A stretch of 64,000 nucleotides of DNA, taken from the NCBI RefSeq assembly GCF_030140925.1, contig NZ_JARBWD010000001.1, positions 2,418,001-2,482,000 on the forward strand. The letters run 5' to 3'. Below are positions 1 through 9,719 of the stretch, in pieces. The stretch is from Parerythrobacter aestuarii (lineage in GTDB: Bacteria; Pseudomonadota; Alphaproteobacteria; Sphingomonadales; Sphingomonadaceae). A model generated the notes under the pieces. The model did no database searches and was not told the DNA's origin. It worked only from the letters and a program-made list of their open reading frames with translations. A program made the position numbers and the translations under genes. Within the stretch, counting starts at the first letter, position 1. Each line of letters opens with the position of its first letter.

Positions 1-2
1 CG

Positions 3-1079
3 GCGCAGGGACCCAACGGGAAGTATGACTACATCCTCTACACCGGTGACTACCTCCCCCACGGTTTTGGCTATGGCAGTACGCAGGACCAGCAATCGGA
101 ATTTGCCTCCAACGTCGTCGAGTTCGTCAACCTGATGATTGCCGACCGATTTCCCGGCGTTCCCATCGTCGCTGCGCTCGGCAACAATGACGGCGGCTGC
201 GGTGACTACAACCTGCATCCCAAGGAGGATTTCCTTGCCGATCTGGGTCCCGACATGCCGGGCCTTTCAAGCACAGCGGAAACCGATTTTGTGGCCAGCG
301 GGAACTACGCCATCCCGCACCCAACGGTACCGGGAACCGATTTCGTCGTTCTCAGCAGCTATTGGTCACGAAAATACGCAGAAGATCAGCACCCCTGCAC
401 CGATATCACGGATGACTATGCGCCCGGTACGGCGCAGGCCAACTGGCTCGGCACTACCCTGGGCAGCGGGGCCAGCCCGGGCCCGGCCAGCCGACCAGCC
501 ATCCTGCTGATGCACATCCCCCCGGGCCGCGACGGATATGATGGCAATTGGCAGTGGCACCAGCGATTCCAGACTGCATTCGAAGACAAGTTGGGTACAG
601 CCACTCGCCCGCTGCTGGGGGCCTTTGCCGGACACAGCCATATGGATGAATTCCGGGTTGTGTCAGACCAAGGGCAGCCAGTCCTGGCCGTGCGCATAGC
701 CCCTTCGGTCACCACCTGGAACGGCAATGCGCCGTCATTCACGGTGGGGGACTATGACACCAACAATGGCCAGATGACCGATTATGAGGTGCATAGCTGC
801 CGCACGCCCGGCACCGGCGGGCAATGCGGCTGGAGCTGGGAATACCGCTTTAGCAGCAGCTACAACTCAAAGTTCACCCCGACAGATTTGCTGGCCCTCG
901 CCACCAGCATCCAGGATCCGGCCGACCCCAAGGATATGCGCAAAGAGTATCGCACCTATTACAGCGCAAAGGACAGGCTGAGTGCCGAATCCAATTGGCA
1001 AAAGGTGGTCTGTGCGATCTCGCTTGTCGACGAAGTCGCCTACAACAAATGCCGCAAGCGTCTGGGAGACTACAGCTAG
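3..1079 (+). CDS. Acid sphingomyelinase-like metallophosphoesterase (5' truncated)
   Basis: The frame is open from the window edge, so the N-terminus lies outside; 358 residues are visible. The order of metal-binding motifs is that of calcineurin-like phosphoesterases: TGD near residue 15, GNND near 60, a LMHIPPG histidine in the middle, and GHSHMDEF later. The last closely resembles the GHTH(x)DEF of acid sphingomyelinase-like enzymes. Members are usually secreted and hydrolyse phosphodiesters of lipids or nucleotides. The substrate here is inferred only from family resemblance. It is convergent with ndk, and a hairpin separates the two. Confidence 0.8.
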   Translation, partial: AQGPNGKYDYILYTGDYLPHGFGYGSTQDQQSEFASNVVEFVNLMIADRFPGVPIVAALGNNDGGCGDYNLHPKEDFLADLGPDMPGLSSTAETDFVASGNYAIPHPTVPGTDFVVLSSYWSRKYAEDQHPCTDITDDYAPGTAQANWLGTTLGSGASPGPASRPAILLMHIPPGRDGYDGNWQWHQRFQTAFEDKLGTATRPLLGAFAGHSHMDEFRVVSDQGQPVLAVRIAPSVTTWNGNAPSFTVGDYDTNNGQMTDYEVHSCRTPGTGGQCGWSWEYRFSSSYNSKFTPTDLLALATSIQDPADPKDMRKEYRTYYSAKDRLSAESNWQKVVCAISLVDEVAYNKCRKRLGDYS

Positions 1080-1091
1080 GCACCAAACGCA

Positions 1092-1119
1092 AAGGGCCGC
1101 CCCTTGCGGAGCGGCCCTT
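1092..1119. terminator. GC-rich hairpin between convergent genes
   Basis: A 9-bp perfect stem (AAGGGCCGC/GCGGCCCTT) with a 10-nt loop lies 25 nt beyond the ndk stop. On the minus strand it is followed by TTTGCGTTT, so it probably ends ndk transcription. It may also act on the convergent phosphoesterase gene. Confidence 0.6.
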
Positions 1120-1143
1120 CGTAGGTTCGTCTGAACGCGAGGC

Positions 1144-1566
1144 TTAGCCGACGATTTCTTCGGGCTTGAAGAAGAAGGCGATCTCGATGGCAGCGTTTTC
1201 GTCGCTGTCCGAGCCGTGGACGGTGTTCTCGCCGATCGACAGTGCCAGTTCCTTGCGGATCGTACCGGGAGCAGCTTCGGCTGGGTTGGTTGCGCCCATC
1301 ACGTCGCGGTTGCGCTTCACGGCGTCTTCGCCTTCGAGCACCTGCACCACCACCGGCTCGCTCATCATGAATTCGACGAGTTCGCCGAAGAAGGGGCGCT
1401 CGGAGTGCACGGCGTAGAAGCCTTCGGCCTGTTCCTGCGTCATGCGGATGCGCTTGGAAGCGACGACGCGCAGGCCGGCTTCTTCCAGCATCTTGGTGAC
1501 AGCGCCGGTCAGGTTGCGCTTGGTGGCATCGGGCTTGATGATCGAAAAGGTGCGGGTGACCGCCAT
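1144..1566 (-). CDS. ndk: Nucleoside diphosphate kinase
   Basis: This 140-residue protein has the usual Ndk length. It transfers the gamma phosphate from ATP to other (d)NDPs through a phosphohistidine, in the cytoplasm. The active-site motif NTVHGSDS is present with the catalytic His at residue 117, and the N-terminus [12 protein letters not shown] is the family signature. The ATG start is preceded by a purine-rich stretch. It appears monocistronic and ends at a hairpin. Confidence 0.97.
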   Translation of the reverse strand: MAVTRTFSIIKPDATKRNLTGAVTKMLEEAGLRVVASKRIRMTQEQAEGFYAVHSERPFFGELVEFMMSEPVVVQVLEGEDAVKRNRDVMGATNPAEAAPGTIRKELALSIGENTVHGSDSDENAAIEIAFFFKPEEIVG

Positions 1567-1697
1567 GGGATGTTCCTTCAGTGGTAATATGGGGGAGCAA
1601 TAATGTTGCGCGCGCCCTTAGCGCCGCCATGCGCGGCGGGCAAGCCAAAGCTCATGTTCCAGAACCAAGCGAAGCGCCGGTGGTGCCCGGCGGGCAG

Positions 1698-2195
1698 CTA
1701 GCCGCCCTGGCCGACAGTCAGCTGGATGCCGGTCGTGCCATCGTTGTTGGTGGTGTTGATGGAGAAGATGCGGTCGCCCTCGCCCTTCCCAGCCAGCATC
1801 TTGCCGCCATTTATGGTCATTTCCATCTCGATCTTGATCCCCGCGGCCTCGGCCTGCTTCTTGTAGAAGGACGCGATCTTGTCCGGGCTGTCGGCAGATT
1901 CCATCATCACCAGCGAGCCCTTGTGCCCGGTGCCATCGACATTGGTGACGCTCACGACCTTGGCCCCGGGATAGATGGTGTAGCCATCGGGCAGGTCGGC
2001 CTTCACATTCTCACCCGAGCGCATGGTGGCGGTGCCTTCCTCGGTCGTGATGGTGGCGTTCATGCCGTCGCCATCGCTGTCGACGGTGTATTCGCCCTGC
2101 TCGCCATCCTCGGTCTCGAACGTGCCCGAATTCTCCGACCCGCAGGCCGCCAGGGCCAAGGCAAGGCTTGCTGTCGCGATCGTGGCAATGCGCAT
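1698..2195 (-). CDS. Putative lipoprotein of unknown function
   Basis: A 165-residue protein whose N-terminus is a lipoprotein signal: a short basic start, a hydrophobic run, then LALAAC with the lipidated Cys at residue 18. I chose the ATG at 2195 because it gives this signal; longer in-frame starts add sequence without one. The mature part opens with an acidic DSDGDG segment (possible Ca-binding, unproven). It then has an alternating segment around DGYTIYPGAKV...SFYKKQAEAAG that resembles small exported domains found in many sphingomonads. The function is unknown. It lies downstream of holC with a 58-nt gap. Confidence 0.75.
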   Translation of the reverse strand: MRIATIATASLALALAACGSENSGTFETEDGEQGEYTVDSDGDGMNATITTEEGTATMRSGENVKADLPDGYTIYPGAKVVSVTNVDGTGHKGSLVMMESADSPDKIASFYKKQAEAAGIKIEMEMTINGGKMLAGKGEGDRIFSINTTNNDGTTGIQLTVGQGG

Positions 2196-2253
2196 CGAAT
2201 CTCTCCCGCTTGAAAAGCCGAGCATTCCAAAGCGCTGCGCAAAGCGCAATGCT

Positions 2254-2688
2254 TCAGGCCACCTTGACCCATTTGCCGTCTTCCTGGCGGAAGAAGGATC
2301 GCTCGAGGCCTTCGCCGCCATCGAGCGAGCGCCACACCGCGCGGGCAGCCTCTACCGTTGCTTCGTCGAACAGCAGGAAGGCACGGGAGAACCCCTGCGG
2401 ATCGCGCCACTTGCCGTCGGCAAAGATGACATGGCTGGCCGCGTTGGTGGCCTCGCAGCTGTCGCCGAGGAGGATCGGCTGGCGTTCGGCATGCGGCTCG
2501 GACGCGTCGCCATTGGCGAGGAAAGCGTCAGGCCGGGCGTCCCACAGGGCCTTGGAAATCGTTGCCCGCTGCGCCGTGTCTCCGGCAACAACCAGCAGCC
2601 GCTCGCCCTCGCCCAGCACCCGCGCGGCGATCATGGCGACGACCTTCTCCGCCGGGTCGCGGTACAACTGCCAGAAGTCGACTTTCAT
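2254..2688 (-). CDS. holC: DNA polymerase III subunit chi
   Basis: This 144-residue protein matches HolC in length and pattern: [20 protein letters not shown] at the start and a central GDTAQRATISKALWD region. The C-terminal FRQEDGKWVKVA is typical of alphaproteobacterial forms. Chi belongs to the clamp-loader complex and links it to single-strand binding protein. In alphaproteobacteria holC commonly sits next to pepA, as it does here with two small genes between. Its ATG overlaps the stop of the upstream membrane-protein gene by 4 nt, indicating translational coupling. Confidence 0.9.
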   Translation of the reverse strand: MKVDFWQLYRDPAEKVVAMIAARVLGEGERLLVVAGDTAQRATISKALWDARPDAFLANGDASEPHAERQPILLGDSCEATNAASHVIFADGKWRDPQGFSRAFLLFDEATVEAARAVWRSLDGGEGLERSFFRQEDGKWVKVA

Positions 2689-3125
2689 GGGGCCTCGCTA
2701 TCTGGAAACCCATTCGGAACGTCGCGCCGAAGGACCAATATGACGTAGAACAGGCCTGAACCGATGGCGATTGCGATGAGTGGTACAAAGAAAAGGATTG
2801 AGAAGGACTCGCCAAAAGCGATCAGAACCCAGGCAGGGAAAATCTCGAACGCGTAATTGCCATTGCCCCACCTGTCGAAGAAGGTCGTTGGAGTGAAGCA
2901 AATGGCCAACAGGATCGCCGAGATTGCATCCGCATTGCGCCCATTGGCCTTTGCCCGGTTCCGGATAGTCTTCACCGTCGCAATCACAAGGATCGCGCCG
3001 ATCACTATTGGGGCAAGGTACCAGGCGAGCATCGCGCCCAAACCAGATCCATATGCAAGCGCAGGGCTGGAAGCGCAGAGCAGAATCGACCCGGCTGCGA
3101 TCTTCGTGTGGAAAGCCGTATTCAT
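2685..3125 (-). CDS. Small membrane protein, unknown function
   Basis: A 146-residue protein with a signal-peptide-like N-terminus (cleavage plausible after ALA near residue 24). Three further hydrophobic segments follow, at about 32-50, 68-82 and 95-130, then a short polar tail. No catalytic motif is visible. Its ATG overlaps the stop of the DUF2256 gene (ATGA), and its stop overlaps the holC start, so the three genes form a coupled run. I do not recognise a family. Confidence 0.7.
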   Translation of the reverse strand: MNTAFHTKIAAGSILLCASSPALAYGSGLGAMLAWYLAPIVIGAILVIATVKTIRNRAKANGRNADAISAILLAICFTPTTFFDRWGNGNYAFEIFPAWVLIAFGESFSILFFVPLIAIAIGSGLFYVILVLRRDVPNGFPDSEAP

Positions 3126-3274
3126 GAACCCTTGCTTTTCTCGCGCTTACAGCGGTCAGAGCAATAGCGGACATTGTCCCAGTCGCGCTCCCACTTCTTG
3201 CGCCACGTGAACGGCAGGCCACAGGATGCGCAAGTCTTGGTCGGCAAGTCGGACTTCTTCCGCATCCTTGGCAT
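3122..3274 (-). CDS. DUF2256 small zinc-ribbon-like protein
   Basis: A 50-residue protein found by translating the minus strand. It carries CASC followed about 20 residues later by CSDRC, with [20 protein letters not shown] between them. This is the DUF2256 pattern (KxCxxCxxPFxWRKKW...YCSxRC), and the four cysteines probably bind zinc. The role is unknown; elsewhere the family often occurs beside cryptochrome/photolyase genes, and none is visible here. The ATG at 3274 lies 60 nt after the pepA stop, and the gene's stop overlaps the next start (ATGA at 3122-3125). Confidence 0.88.
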   Translation of the reverse strand: MPRMRKKSDLPTKTCASCGLPFTWRKKWERDWDNVRYCSDRCKREKSKGS

Positions 3275-3333
3275 TCTTATCGACCTACCGCTGCGCTACT
3301 TGAGGCCAGAGGTGCCTATCATCACCCCCTGCT

Positions 3334-4794
3334 TTATGCTTCCAGCACGTCGCGGACATACTGGTCGATGATGCGCACGCCATAGCCGGTTGCGCCCTTG
3401 TCCCAGGTCTGCCCGGCCTTTTCCGAGAACACCATGCCGGCGATATCGCAATGCGCCCACGGGCGATCCTTGTCGACGAAACGCTGCAGGAACTGCGCTG
3501 CCGTGATCGACCCGGCACCGCGCGGGCCGATGTTCTTCATGTCGGCGATGGGGCTGTCGATCAGCTTGTCGTAAGCCGACGAGAGCGGGAACCGCCACAG
3601 CTTGTCGCCGGTCGACTTGCCGGCGCTGAGCAGCTTTTCCGCCAGCGTATCGTCATTGGCGAACAACCCGCCATGCTCGTTGCCGAGCGCGACAATCATC
3701 GCGCCCGTCAGCGTAGCGAAATCGACGATTCCGACGGGGTCGAATTCTTTCTGTACCCAGGTCAGCGCGTCGCACAGCACCAGCCGCCCTTCAGCATCGG
3801 TGTTGAGCACTTCGATGGTCTGGCCCGACATCGACGTGACGATATCGCCCGGACGCTGGGCGCGCCCATCGGGCATGTTCTCGACCAGCCCGCACACGCC
3901 AATGATGTTGGCCTTGGCCTGGCGCTTGGCGATCGAGACCATGGCGCCAGCCACGGCAGCCGCCCCGCCCATGTCCCACTTCATGTCCCACATGCCCGGC
4001 CCCGGCTTGATCGAGATGCCGCCGGTGTCGAAGGTCACACCCTTGCCGACGAAGGCCATCGGGCGCTGGCCCGTCTCGCCGCCGCTCCACTTCATGCACA
4101 GCAGGCGCGAATCCTTTTCCGAGCCGAGACCGACGCCTAGCAGCGCGCCCATGCCGAGTTTCTCCATCTCGTCTTCATCGAGCACGACGATTTCGATGCC
4201 GGTGCCCTGCAACGCATCGCGGCAGCGGGTGACGAAGCTGGTCGGATAAAGGATGTTGGCCGGTTCCGCGATCAGGTCGCGCGCGAATTCGATGCCTTCG
4301 CACAGTGCCGCTTCGGTCTCCCACAGGTCCTCGGCCCGCTTGGGCGCGCCGATCACCGTGGCCGAAACCAGCGTCTTCTTCTGCTCTTCCTTCAGCTTGG
4401 TGCGATAGGCATCGTGCCGCCAGCAGCGCAGGCGCAGACCGAGCAGGACCGACGTGACCTCGGCCGAGGTCAGCCCGGAATCGGTGAAATCGACCACGAT
4501 CGAGGTCTCGCCCGAAGTGACGTACTTCGCCGCCAGCGCTGCGCCGGCTTTCTCACAATTGATAGAGCGTTCGTCCGCACCGTTCTCCCCAGTACCGGAA
4601 AGTGCGACCCGCACCAGCTTGCCGCCGCGTTGGACGAAGCCTTCGAACACCTGGCCCGGGCCGCCCTTGAACCGGGCCGCCTTGGCACCTTCGACGATCA
4701 CGTTCTCGAGCCCGTCGGGCAAAGCGCCGCGGTTGACGATATGGGCGATCAGTGAAGCGCCTGATGGCAGGCTGTCGGCGAAGGTGATGTTCAT
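3334..4794 (-). CDS. pepA: Leucyl aminopeptidase (M17, cytosol aminopeptidase)
   Basis: This 486-residue enzyme removes N-terminal residues from peptides in the cytoplasm using two metal ions. The metal and catalytic motifs are complete: GKGVTFDTGG near residues 250-260 (Lys and Asp ligands) and NTDAEGRL at about 331-338, the M17 signature. I chose the ATG at 4794 because GGAG lies 7 nt upstream of it. An in-frame ATG at 4830 would add 12 residues but lacks a good ribosome site. It is divergent from lptD across 113 nt. holC, found nearby in many relatives, lies downstream. Confidence 0.95.
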   Translation of the reverse strand: MNITFADSLPSGASLIAHIVNRGALPDGLENVIVEGAKAARFKGGPGQVFEGFVQRGGKLVRVALSGTGENGADERSINCEKAGAALAAKYVTSGETSIVVDFTDSGLTSAEVTSVLLGLRLRCWRHDAYRTKLKEEQKKTLVSATVIGAPKRAEDLWETEAALCEGIEFARDLIAEPANILYPTSFVTRCRDALQGTGIEIVVLDEDEMEKLGMGALLGVGLGSEKDSRLLCMKWSGGETGQRPMAFVGKGVTFDTGGISIKPGPGMWDMKWDMGGAAAVAGAMVSIAKRQAKANIIGVCGLVENMPDGRAQRPGDIVTSMSGQTIEVLNTDAEGRLVLCDALTWVQKEFDPVGIVDFATLTGAMIVALGNEHGGLFANDDTLAEKLLSAGKSTGDKLWRFPLSSAYDKLIDSPIADMKNIGPRGAGSITAAQFLQRFVDKDRPWAHCDIAGMVFSEKAGQTWDKGATGYGVRIIDQYVRDVLEA

Positions 4795-4907
4795 GGGTTC
4801 TCCGGGAGGAATTCGTTTGTCGTTGTGCATAGCCTTGCCGCGCCTTGCGTGCGGTAAAGCGTTGATGTGCGATTGCGATTAGGAGGGCTAAGTGCAATAG
4901 GCAAGCC

Positions 4908-7172
4908 ATGCGCCCCGCCCCGGAATCCGCATGGCATGAGCTTGTTCGCTGCGCGACCCGACCGGGGGCGCAGGCGCTTGCGCTTGCCTGCCTCGCGCTC
5001 GCTGCGCCTGCAGTTGCCCAGGACGGGCCGGTTGCTGCGGTAGCGGAGACACCCGAACCCGGCGTGCCGCGCGAGATCGACTTCGAAGCCGACATGGTCG
5101 ACTTTGATTCGGAAGCCGACGTCCTTTCCGCACGTGGCAATGTGATCTTGCGCAGCGAAGATCGCTCGGTCCGCGCCGATGTCGTGTCGTGGGATCGCAA
5201 GAGCGGCATTATCGCCGCCACCGGCAATGTCCGCTTCGTCGATGCCGACGGCAACCAGATCTATTCGACGTCGATCGAACTCAACGACAAGTTCGAGGCC
5301 GGGGCGATGGCCGACCTGCTGCTGGCGCTCCGCGAAGGCGGGCGGCTGGCGGCGGCATCGGGGCAGCGCAACGAGGACGGCACAGTCCTGCTGACCCGCG
5401 CCGCTTACAGCGGTTGCGCCGTCACCACGCCCGACGGCTGCGACAAGAAACCGAGCTGGCGCATTACCGCCGAGCGTGTGGTCTACGACCCGGAAAAGAA
5501 GCGCGTGCGCTTTCGTGGAGCCTATCTCGAGCTGTTCGGTGCGCGGCTGCTGCCGATGCCGGGCCTGTCGATCCGCACCGATGGCGGGGCCATATCGGGC
5601 TTCCTCATTCCCGATATCCGCATCTCGGAATCGAACGGGCTCGAACTGTCGGGCGAGTATTACATGCGTCTCGCCGACAACAAGGATCTTAGCCTGGGGG
5701 CCTATGTCTATACTGCGGCCCCTCCAATGGCCTCGGCCAAGTGGCGGCACCTGACCGACAAGGGCGCGTACCAGGTCACCGCCTATGGCACGCACAGTCG
5801 CCGCATCTCCGATTTCACCGGAGTTCCGACCAGCGAGCGGGATTTCCGTGGCTACCTGTTCGCTAATGGCCGGTTCCAGCTCGACACCAACTGGAGCCTC
5901 AATACCTCGCTTCGCGTAGCCAGCGACCGCACCTTCCTGCGTCGCTATGATATCAGCCGCGACGACCGCTTGCGTTCGCTGGTCGAGCTCGAGCGGATCG
6001 ACGACAACTCCTATCTCCAGCTGGCGGGTTATGCCACGCAGACGCTGCGTCTCAACCAGCCACAAGGGCAGGTGCCGATTGCGCTGCCGGTGTTCGACTA
6101 TCGCCGGCGGCTCGAGGATCCGGTGCTCGGCGGCACGGTCCAGCTGCAAGCCAATACGCTCGCGATTGCGCGCGATGTAGGGCAGGATACGCAGCGCGCT
6201 TTTGCCAGCGTGCGCTGGGACCTGCGCAAGATCACCCCGCTGGGCCAGGTCGTGCAGCTGACGGCGCTGGCACGCGGCGATGTCTATCACTCTGACGAGA
6301 ATGCGCTGACTCAAACTGCCATTTATCGTGGCAACCCCGGTTGGCAGGCGCGCGGCGTCGGACTTGCCGCCATTGACGTGCAATGGCCATTCGCCGGCCC
6401 GGCACTGGGCGGTACGCAGGTGTTCACGCCACGGGTTCAGGTGGTCGCCACCCCGCCGATCAAAAACCTCGCCATCCCCAATGAGGATGCCCGCGCGATC
6501 GATCTTGAGGATTCGAACCTGTTCGCGCTCAACCGTTTTCCCGGTTACGATCGCGTGGAAGATGGCCTGCGGGTAACCTACGGCTTCGACTGGGAGCTCA
6601 GCCGCCCGGGCTGGCGCGTGAAGACCACGCTGGGGCAGTCTTACCGGCTCGACAATGACCGTGACGTGTTGATCGACGGGACCGGGATTTCCGAGAAAGT
6701 GTCCGATTTCGTCGGCCGGACCGAAGTGCGGTTCAAGGATTTCGTCTCCGTCACTCACCGCTACCGGCTCGACAAGGACAATTTCGCCATCCGCCGCAAC
6801 GAGTTCGATGCCACCATCGGCAGCCGGCGGACCTATTTCGAAGTCGGTTACCTGCGCCTCAACCGCGATATTGCGCAGGGGATCGAGGATTTGCAGGACC
6901 GCGAGGAAGTGCGCGCCGCGACCCGGATCGCCTTTGCCAATTACTGGTCGCTGTTCGGGGCCGGCGTATTCAACCTGACCGATCGCAATGAAGACCCCAC
7001 GCTGACCTCGGACGGGTTCCAGCCGCTACGTACCCGTCTCGGCATCGCTTACCAGGACGATTGCCTCGAATTCGGCTTCACCTGGCGGCGCGACTATGTC
7101 GACCAGGGCGATGCCCAGCGCGGGGACACATTCCAGCTCTATTTCAGCCTCAGGAACCTTGGCTTTCGCTAG
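4908..7172 (+). CDS. lptD: LPS assembly outer-membrane protein LptD
   Basis: A 754-residue protein with a signal peptide ending near AVAQ (residue 38). An N-terminal OstA-like jellyroll follows (about 50-160, DFEADMVDFDSEADVLSARG), then a long beta-barrel rich in alternating aromatic and polar residues that ends in an aromatic-containing strand (LYFSLRNLGFR). LptD with LptE inserts lipopolysaccharide into the outer leaflet. Being followed by surA, pdxA and rsmA is the classical order. A 148-nt gap precedes surA. Confidence 0.95.
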   Translation: MRPAPESAWHELVRCATRPGAQALALACLALAAPAVAQDGPVAAVAETPEPGVPREIDFEADMVDFDSEADVLSARGNVILRSEDRSVRADVVSWDRKSGIIAATGNVRFVDADGNQIYSTSIELNDKFEAGAMADLLLALREGGRLAAASGQRNEDGTVLLTRAAYSGCAVTTPDGCDKKPSWRITAERVVYDPEKKRVRFRGAYLELFGARLLPMPGLSIRTDGGAISGFLIPDIRISESNGLELSGEYYMRLADNKDLSLGAYVYTAAPPMASAKWRHLTDKGAYQVTAYGTHSRRISDFTGVPTSERDFRGYLFANGRFQLDTNWSLNTSLRVASDRTFLRRYDISRDDRLRSLVELERIDDNSYLQLAGYATQTLRLNQPQGQVPIALPVFDYRRRLEDPVLGGTVQLQANTLAIARDVGQDTQRAFASVRWDLRKITPLGQVVQLTALARGDVYHSDENALTQTAIYRGNPGWQARGVGLAAIDVQWPFAGPALGGTQVFTPRVQVVATPPIKNLAIPNEDARAIDLEDSNLFALNRFPGYDRVEDGLRVTYGFDWELSRPGWRVKTTLGQSYRLDNDRDVLIDGTGISEKVSDFVGRTEVRFKDFVSVTHRYRLDKDNFAIRRNEFDATIGSRRTYFEVGYLRLNRDIAQGIEDLQDREEVRAATRIAFANYWSLFGAGVFNLTDRNEDPTLTSDGFQPLRTRLGIAYQDDCLEFGFTWRRDYVDQGDAQRGDTFQLYFSLRNLGFR

Positions 7173-7320
7173 CTATCCACACGCCTCGCATTTTGCAGGG
7201 AAAGCGAGATTGGCTTGGCTCGCCAAACACGCTAGATCGCCTTCACTCAGCGTAGGTTAAGCCGGTTTTTGGGATCCGGCGCGCCACACAGACTTGCCCC
7301 GGGAGGACGCTTCTCGCAGC

Positions 7321-8718
7321 ATGGGGCGCAAGACAGGATCGACCGTGATCACAACTTCCGTACTTCGAATTTCCGAACGTTTCGCCATGGCCGCAGCAAC
7401 GCTTGGCCTGGTGGTGTCGCCTCTACCTGCCTCTGCTCAGGAAGCCCAGCCGGAAGCCGGCCCTGTGGCAACGGGCAATGTGCTTGGCATTCCCGACGAT
7501 TTCTCGTTGTTGGGTGAACCCGATCCCAACGTCCGCAAGGCAACTGCGGTCGTGAACGGCACTGTCATCACCGGCACCGATGTCGATCATCGCACGGCTC
7601 TTGTCCTCGCAGCTTCGGAGCGCGAACTGCCGGAAGAAGAGAAGGTCCGTGTGCGCATGCAGGTGCTGCGCAATTTGATCGACGAGACCTTGCAGATCCA
7701 GGAGGCGGCAGCGCAGGAAATCACTGTGTCCGGTGAAGAGGTCAACCAGCGTTACCTGCAGCTGGCCGCGCAGAATTTCGGCAACCAGCCGGAAGCAATG
7801 GACGCTTACCTGCTTTCGATCGGTTCCTCGCCGGTTTCGCTGAAGCGGCAGATCCAGGGCGAGATTGCCTGGGCGCGCCTCGTCGGCCGCATGATCCGCC
7901 CGTTCATCAACGTCTCCGAAGAAGAGGCGCAGGACGTGATCCAGCGCCTCAACGACTCCAAGGGGCAGGATGAATATCACATCATGGAGATCTATCTCTC
8001 CGCCACCAGCGAGACTGAAGCGCAGGTCATCGCCAATGCCCGGCAGATCATGGACCAGCTGCGGCAGGGCGGCAGCTTCCTTGGCTATGCCCGGCAATTC
8101 TCGGAAAGCTCGACCGCCGCAGCCGGGGGAGACCTGGGCTATGTGCGCCTGGCCACGCTGCCGGTCGAAATGGCCGAGGCGGCACGTACCATGCAGCCCG
8201 GCCAGCTGACTGGTCCAGTGCAGATCCCCGGCGGGTTCGTGATCATGTACCTGCGTGACAAGCGGCAGATCCTGATGGCCGATCCGCGCGATGCCATGCT
8301 CAGCCTGAAGCAGATTTCGATCGGATTCCAACCCGGTGTGACGCAGGAGCAAGCACAGGCCCAACTGCAGTCGTTCCAGACTGCGGTCCAGTCGATCCGC
8401 GGTTGTGGCGATGCCGAACGAGCGGCGCAGACCATCGGGGCCGAAGTCGTGGTCAATGACCAGATCCGCCTGCGCGACCTGCCCGAACAGCTGCAGCCGT
8501 CGCTCTTGCAACTGCAAGTCGGCCAGGCCACCCCGCCGTTCGGTTCGATCGATGACGGTGTGCGCGTCCTGATGTTGTGCGGTCGCGACGACCCCGTCGA
8601 TGAAGGTGCTCCGACTGTCGATGAGATCATCGATCAGATCGAAACCGAGCGGGTGCAGAAGCGCGCTCAGCGCTACCTGCGCGACCTGCGCAACGACGCC
8701 TATATCGAGTACAATTGA
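7321..8718 (+). CDS. surA: Periplasmic peptidyl-prolyl isomerase/chaperone SurA
   Basis: A 465-residue exported protein with a signal segment ending PASAQ. It has a SurA N-terminal domain (TAVVNGTVITGTDVDHRTAL) and one clear parvulin/PPIase domain at about residues 215-315 (YHIMEIYLSA...GGDLGYVRLATLP...GGFVIMYLRDKR). A second, degenerate domain follows. SurA helps outer-membrane proteins such as LptD fold. I use the ATG at 7321, with GGGAGG about 14 nt upstream; a TTG at 7294 is possible. The stop overlaps the pdxA start. Confidence 0.93.
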   Translation: MGRKTGSTVITTSVLRISERFAMAAATLGLVVSPLPASAQEAQPEAGPVATGNVLGIPDDFSLLGEPDPNVRKATAVVNGTVITGTDVDHRTALVLAASERELPEEEKVRVRMQVLRNLIDETLQIQEAAAQEITVSGEEVNQRYLQLAAQNFGNQPEAMDAYLLSIGSSPVSLKRQIQGEIAWARLVGRMIRPFINVSEEEAQDVIQRLNDSKGQDEYHIMEIYLSATSETEAQVIANARQIMDQLRQGGSFLGYARQFSESSTAAAGGDLGYVRLATLPVEMAEAARTMQPGQLTGPVQIPGGFVIMYLRDKRQILMADPRDAMLSLKQISIGFQPGVTQEQAQAQLQSFQTAVQSIRGCGDAERAAQTIGAEVVVNDQIRLRDLPEQLQPSLLQLQVGQATPPFGSIDDGVRVLMLCGRDDPVDEGAPTVDEIIDQIETERVQKRAQRYLRDLRNDAYIEYN

Positions 8719-9719
8719 GCCAGCCGCCGCTCGTACTTTCTATCGGTGATCCGGCGGGGATCGGGCCCGAGCTGATCGTGCGCGCCTGGCTGGCGAGTAA
8801 GGCCGAGGGGCTTGCGCCTTTTGTCGTGGCTGGCGGGTCCGCCGTCATGCGTGACGCTGCAACACAGCTCGGGCTCGATAGCCCGGTCGAGGCAGTGGCA
8901 AACATTGCCAATGTGGCTGACGCGTTCTCGAGCGCACTTCCAGTGCTGGACGGCCTTGATGGCACCTATTCCCCCGGCGCGCCGAGCAAGGAAAGCGCGC
9001 TACTAGCTTTGGCCTCTCTCCAGGTTGCAACCGACCTGGCCCATGCCGGTGAAGCCAGCGGGCTCGTGACCGCGCCAGTGGCCAAGGCCAACCTGGCTGA
9101 AGTCGGCTTTGCCCATCCTGGCCAGACCGAATTCCTCGCCGATGCCTGCGGGCTTGAGCCAGACGACGCCGTAATGATGCTCGCGGGGCCATCGCTGCGA
9201 GCAATCCCGCTGACAGTGCATGTGGCGCTGGCCGAGGTGTCGAGCCTGCTGACCACGGAGCTGATTGTCGCCAAGGCCCGGATCGCTGCCGCTGTCTTGA
9301 GGCGCGACTTCGGCATCGCCGCGCCACGCTTGGCCGTAACGGGGCTCAACCCGCACGCAGGCGAATCCGGCAAGTTCGGTGACGAGGAAGCGCGCATAAT
9401 CGCGCCTGCCATCAAGCTGCTGCAAGATGAGGGCATCGCCGCTACCGGCCCACACCCCGCAGACGCGCTGTTTGCGCCGCATAGTCGCGCGGGCTTCGAT
9501 GCAGCGCTATGCATGTATCACGACCAGGCGCTGATCCCGGTCAAGGCGCTGGACTTCGACCAGGGTGTCAATGTCACGCTGGGCCTACCCGTCATCCGCA
9601 CCAGCCCCGACCATGGCACCGCTTTTGACATAGCCGGCAAAGGTGTGGCGAATCCGGGTGCGATGATCGCTGCCATTCGCTTGGCAGGCGAGATGGCAGC
9701 ACGGCGGGCGCATGGCTGA
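8715..9719 (+). CDS. pdxA: 4-hydroxythreonine-4-phosphate dehydrogenase
   Basis: This 334-residue enzyme of pyridoxal 5'-phosphate synthesis oxidises 4-phosphohydroxy-L-threonine with NAD(P). The family signature [12 protein letters not shown] is at residues 9-20. Metal-binding histidines appear in [19 protein letters not shown] and [12 protein letters not shown], and [12 protein letters not shown] is near the C-terminus. The start is TTG at 8715, overlapping the surA stop (TTGA), so translation is probably coupled. It overlaps rsmA by 8 nt. Confidence 0.95.
   Translation: MSQPPLVLSIGDPAGIGPELIVRAWLASKAEGLAPFVVAGGSAVMRDAATQLGLDSPVEAVANIANVADAFSSALPVLDGLDGTYSPGAPSKESALLALASLQVATDLAHAGEASGLVTAPVAKANLAEVGFAHPGQTEFLADACGLEPDDAVMMLAGPSLRAIPLTVHVALAEVSSLLTTELIVAKARIAAAVLRRDFGIAAPRLAVTGLNPHAGESGKFGDEEARIIAPAIKLLQDEGIAATGPHPADALFAPHSRAGFDAALCMYHDQALIPVKALDFDQGVNVTLGLPVIRTSPDHGTAFDIAGKGVANPGAMIAAIRLAGEMAARRAHG

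Noticed and set aside
4791..6758. Long open frame (655 codons) on the minus strand across lptD
   Set aside because: It lies entirely antisense to lptD, whose motifs and operon order are clear. High GC at third positions produces long antisense frames.
7173..7320. Possible riboswitch or regulatory RNA between lptD and surA
   Set aside because: Only a small hairpin is visible; no known riboswitch core could be matched.
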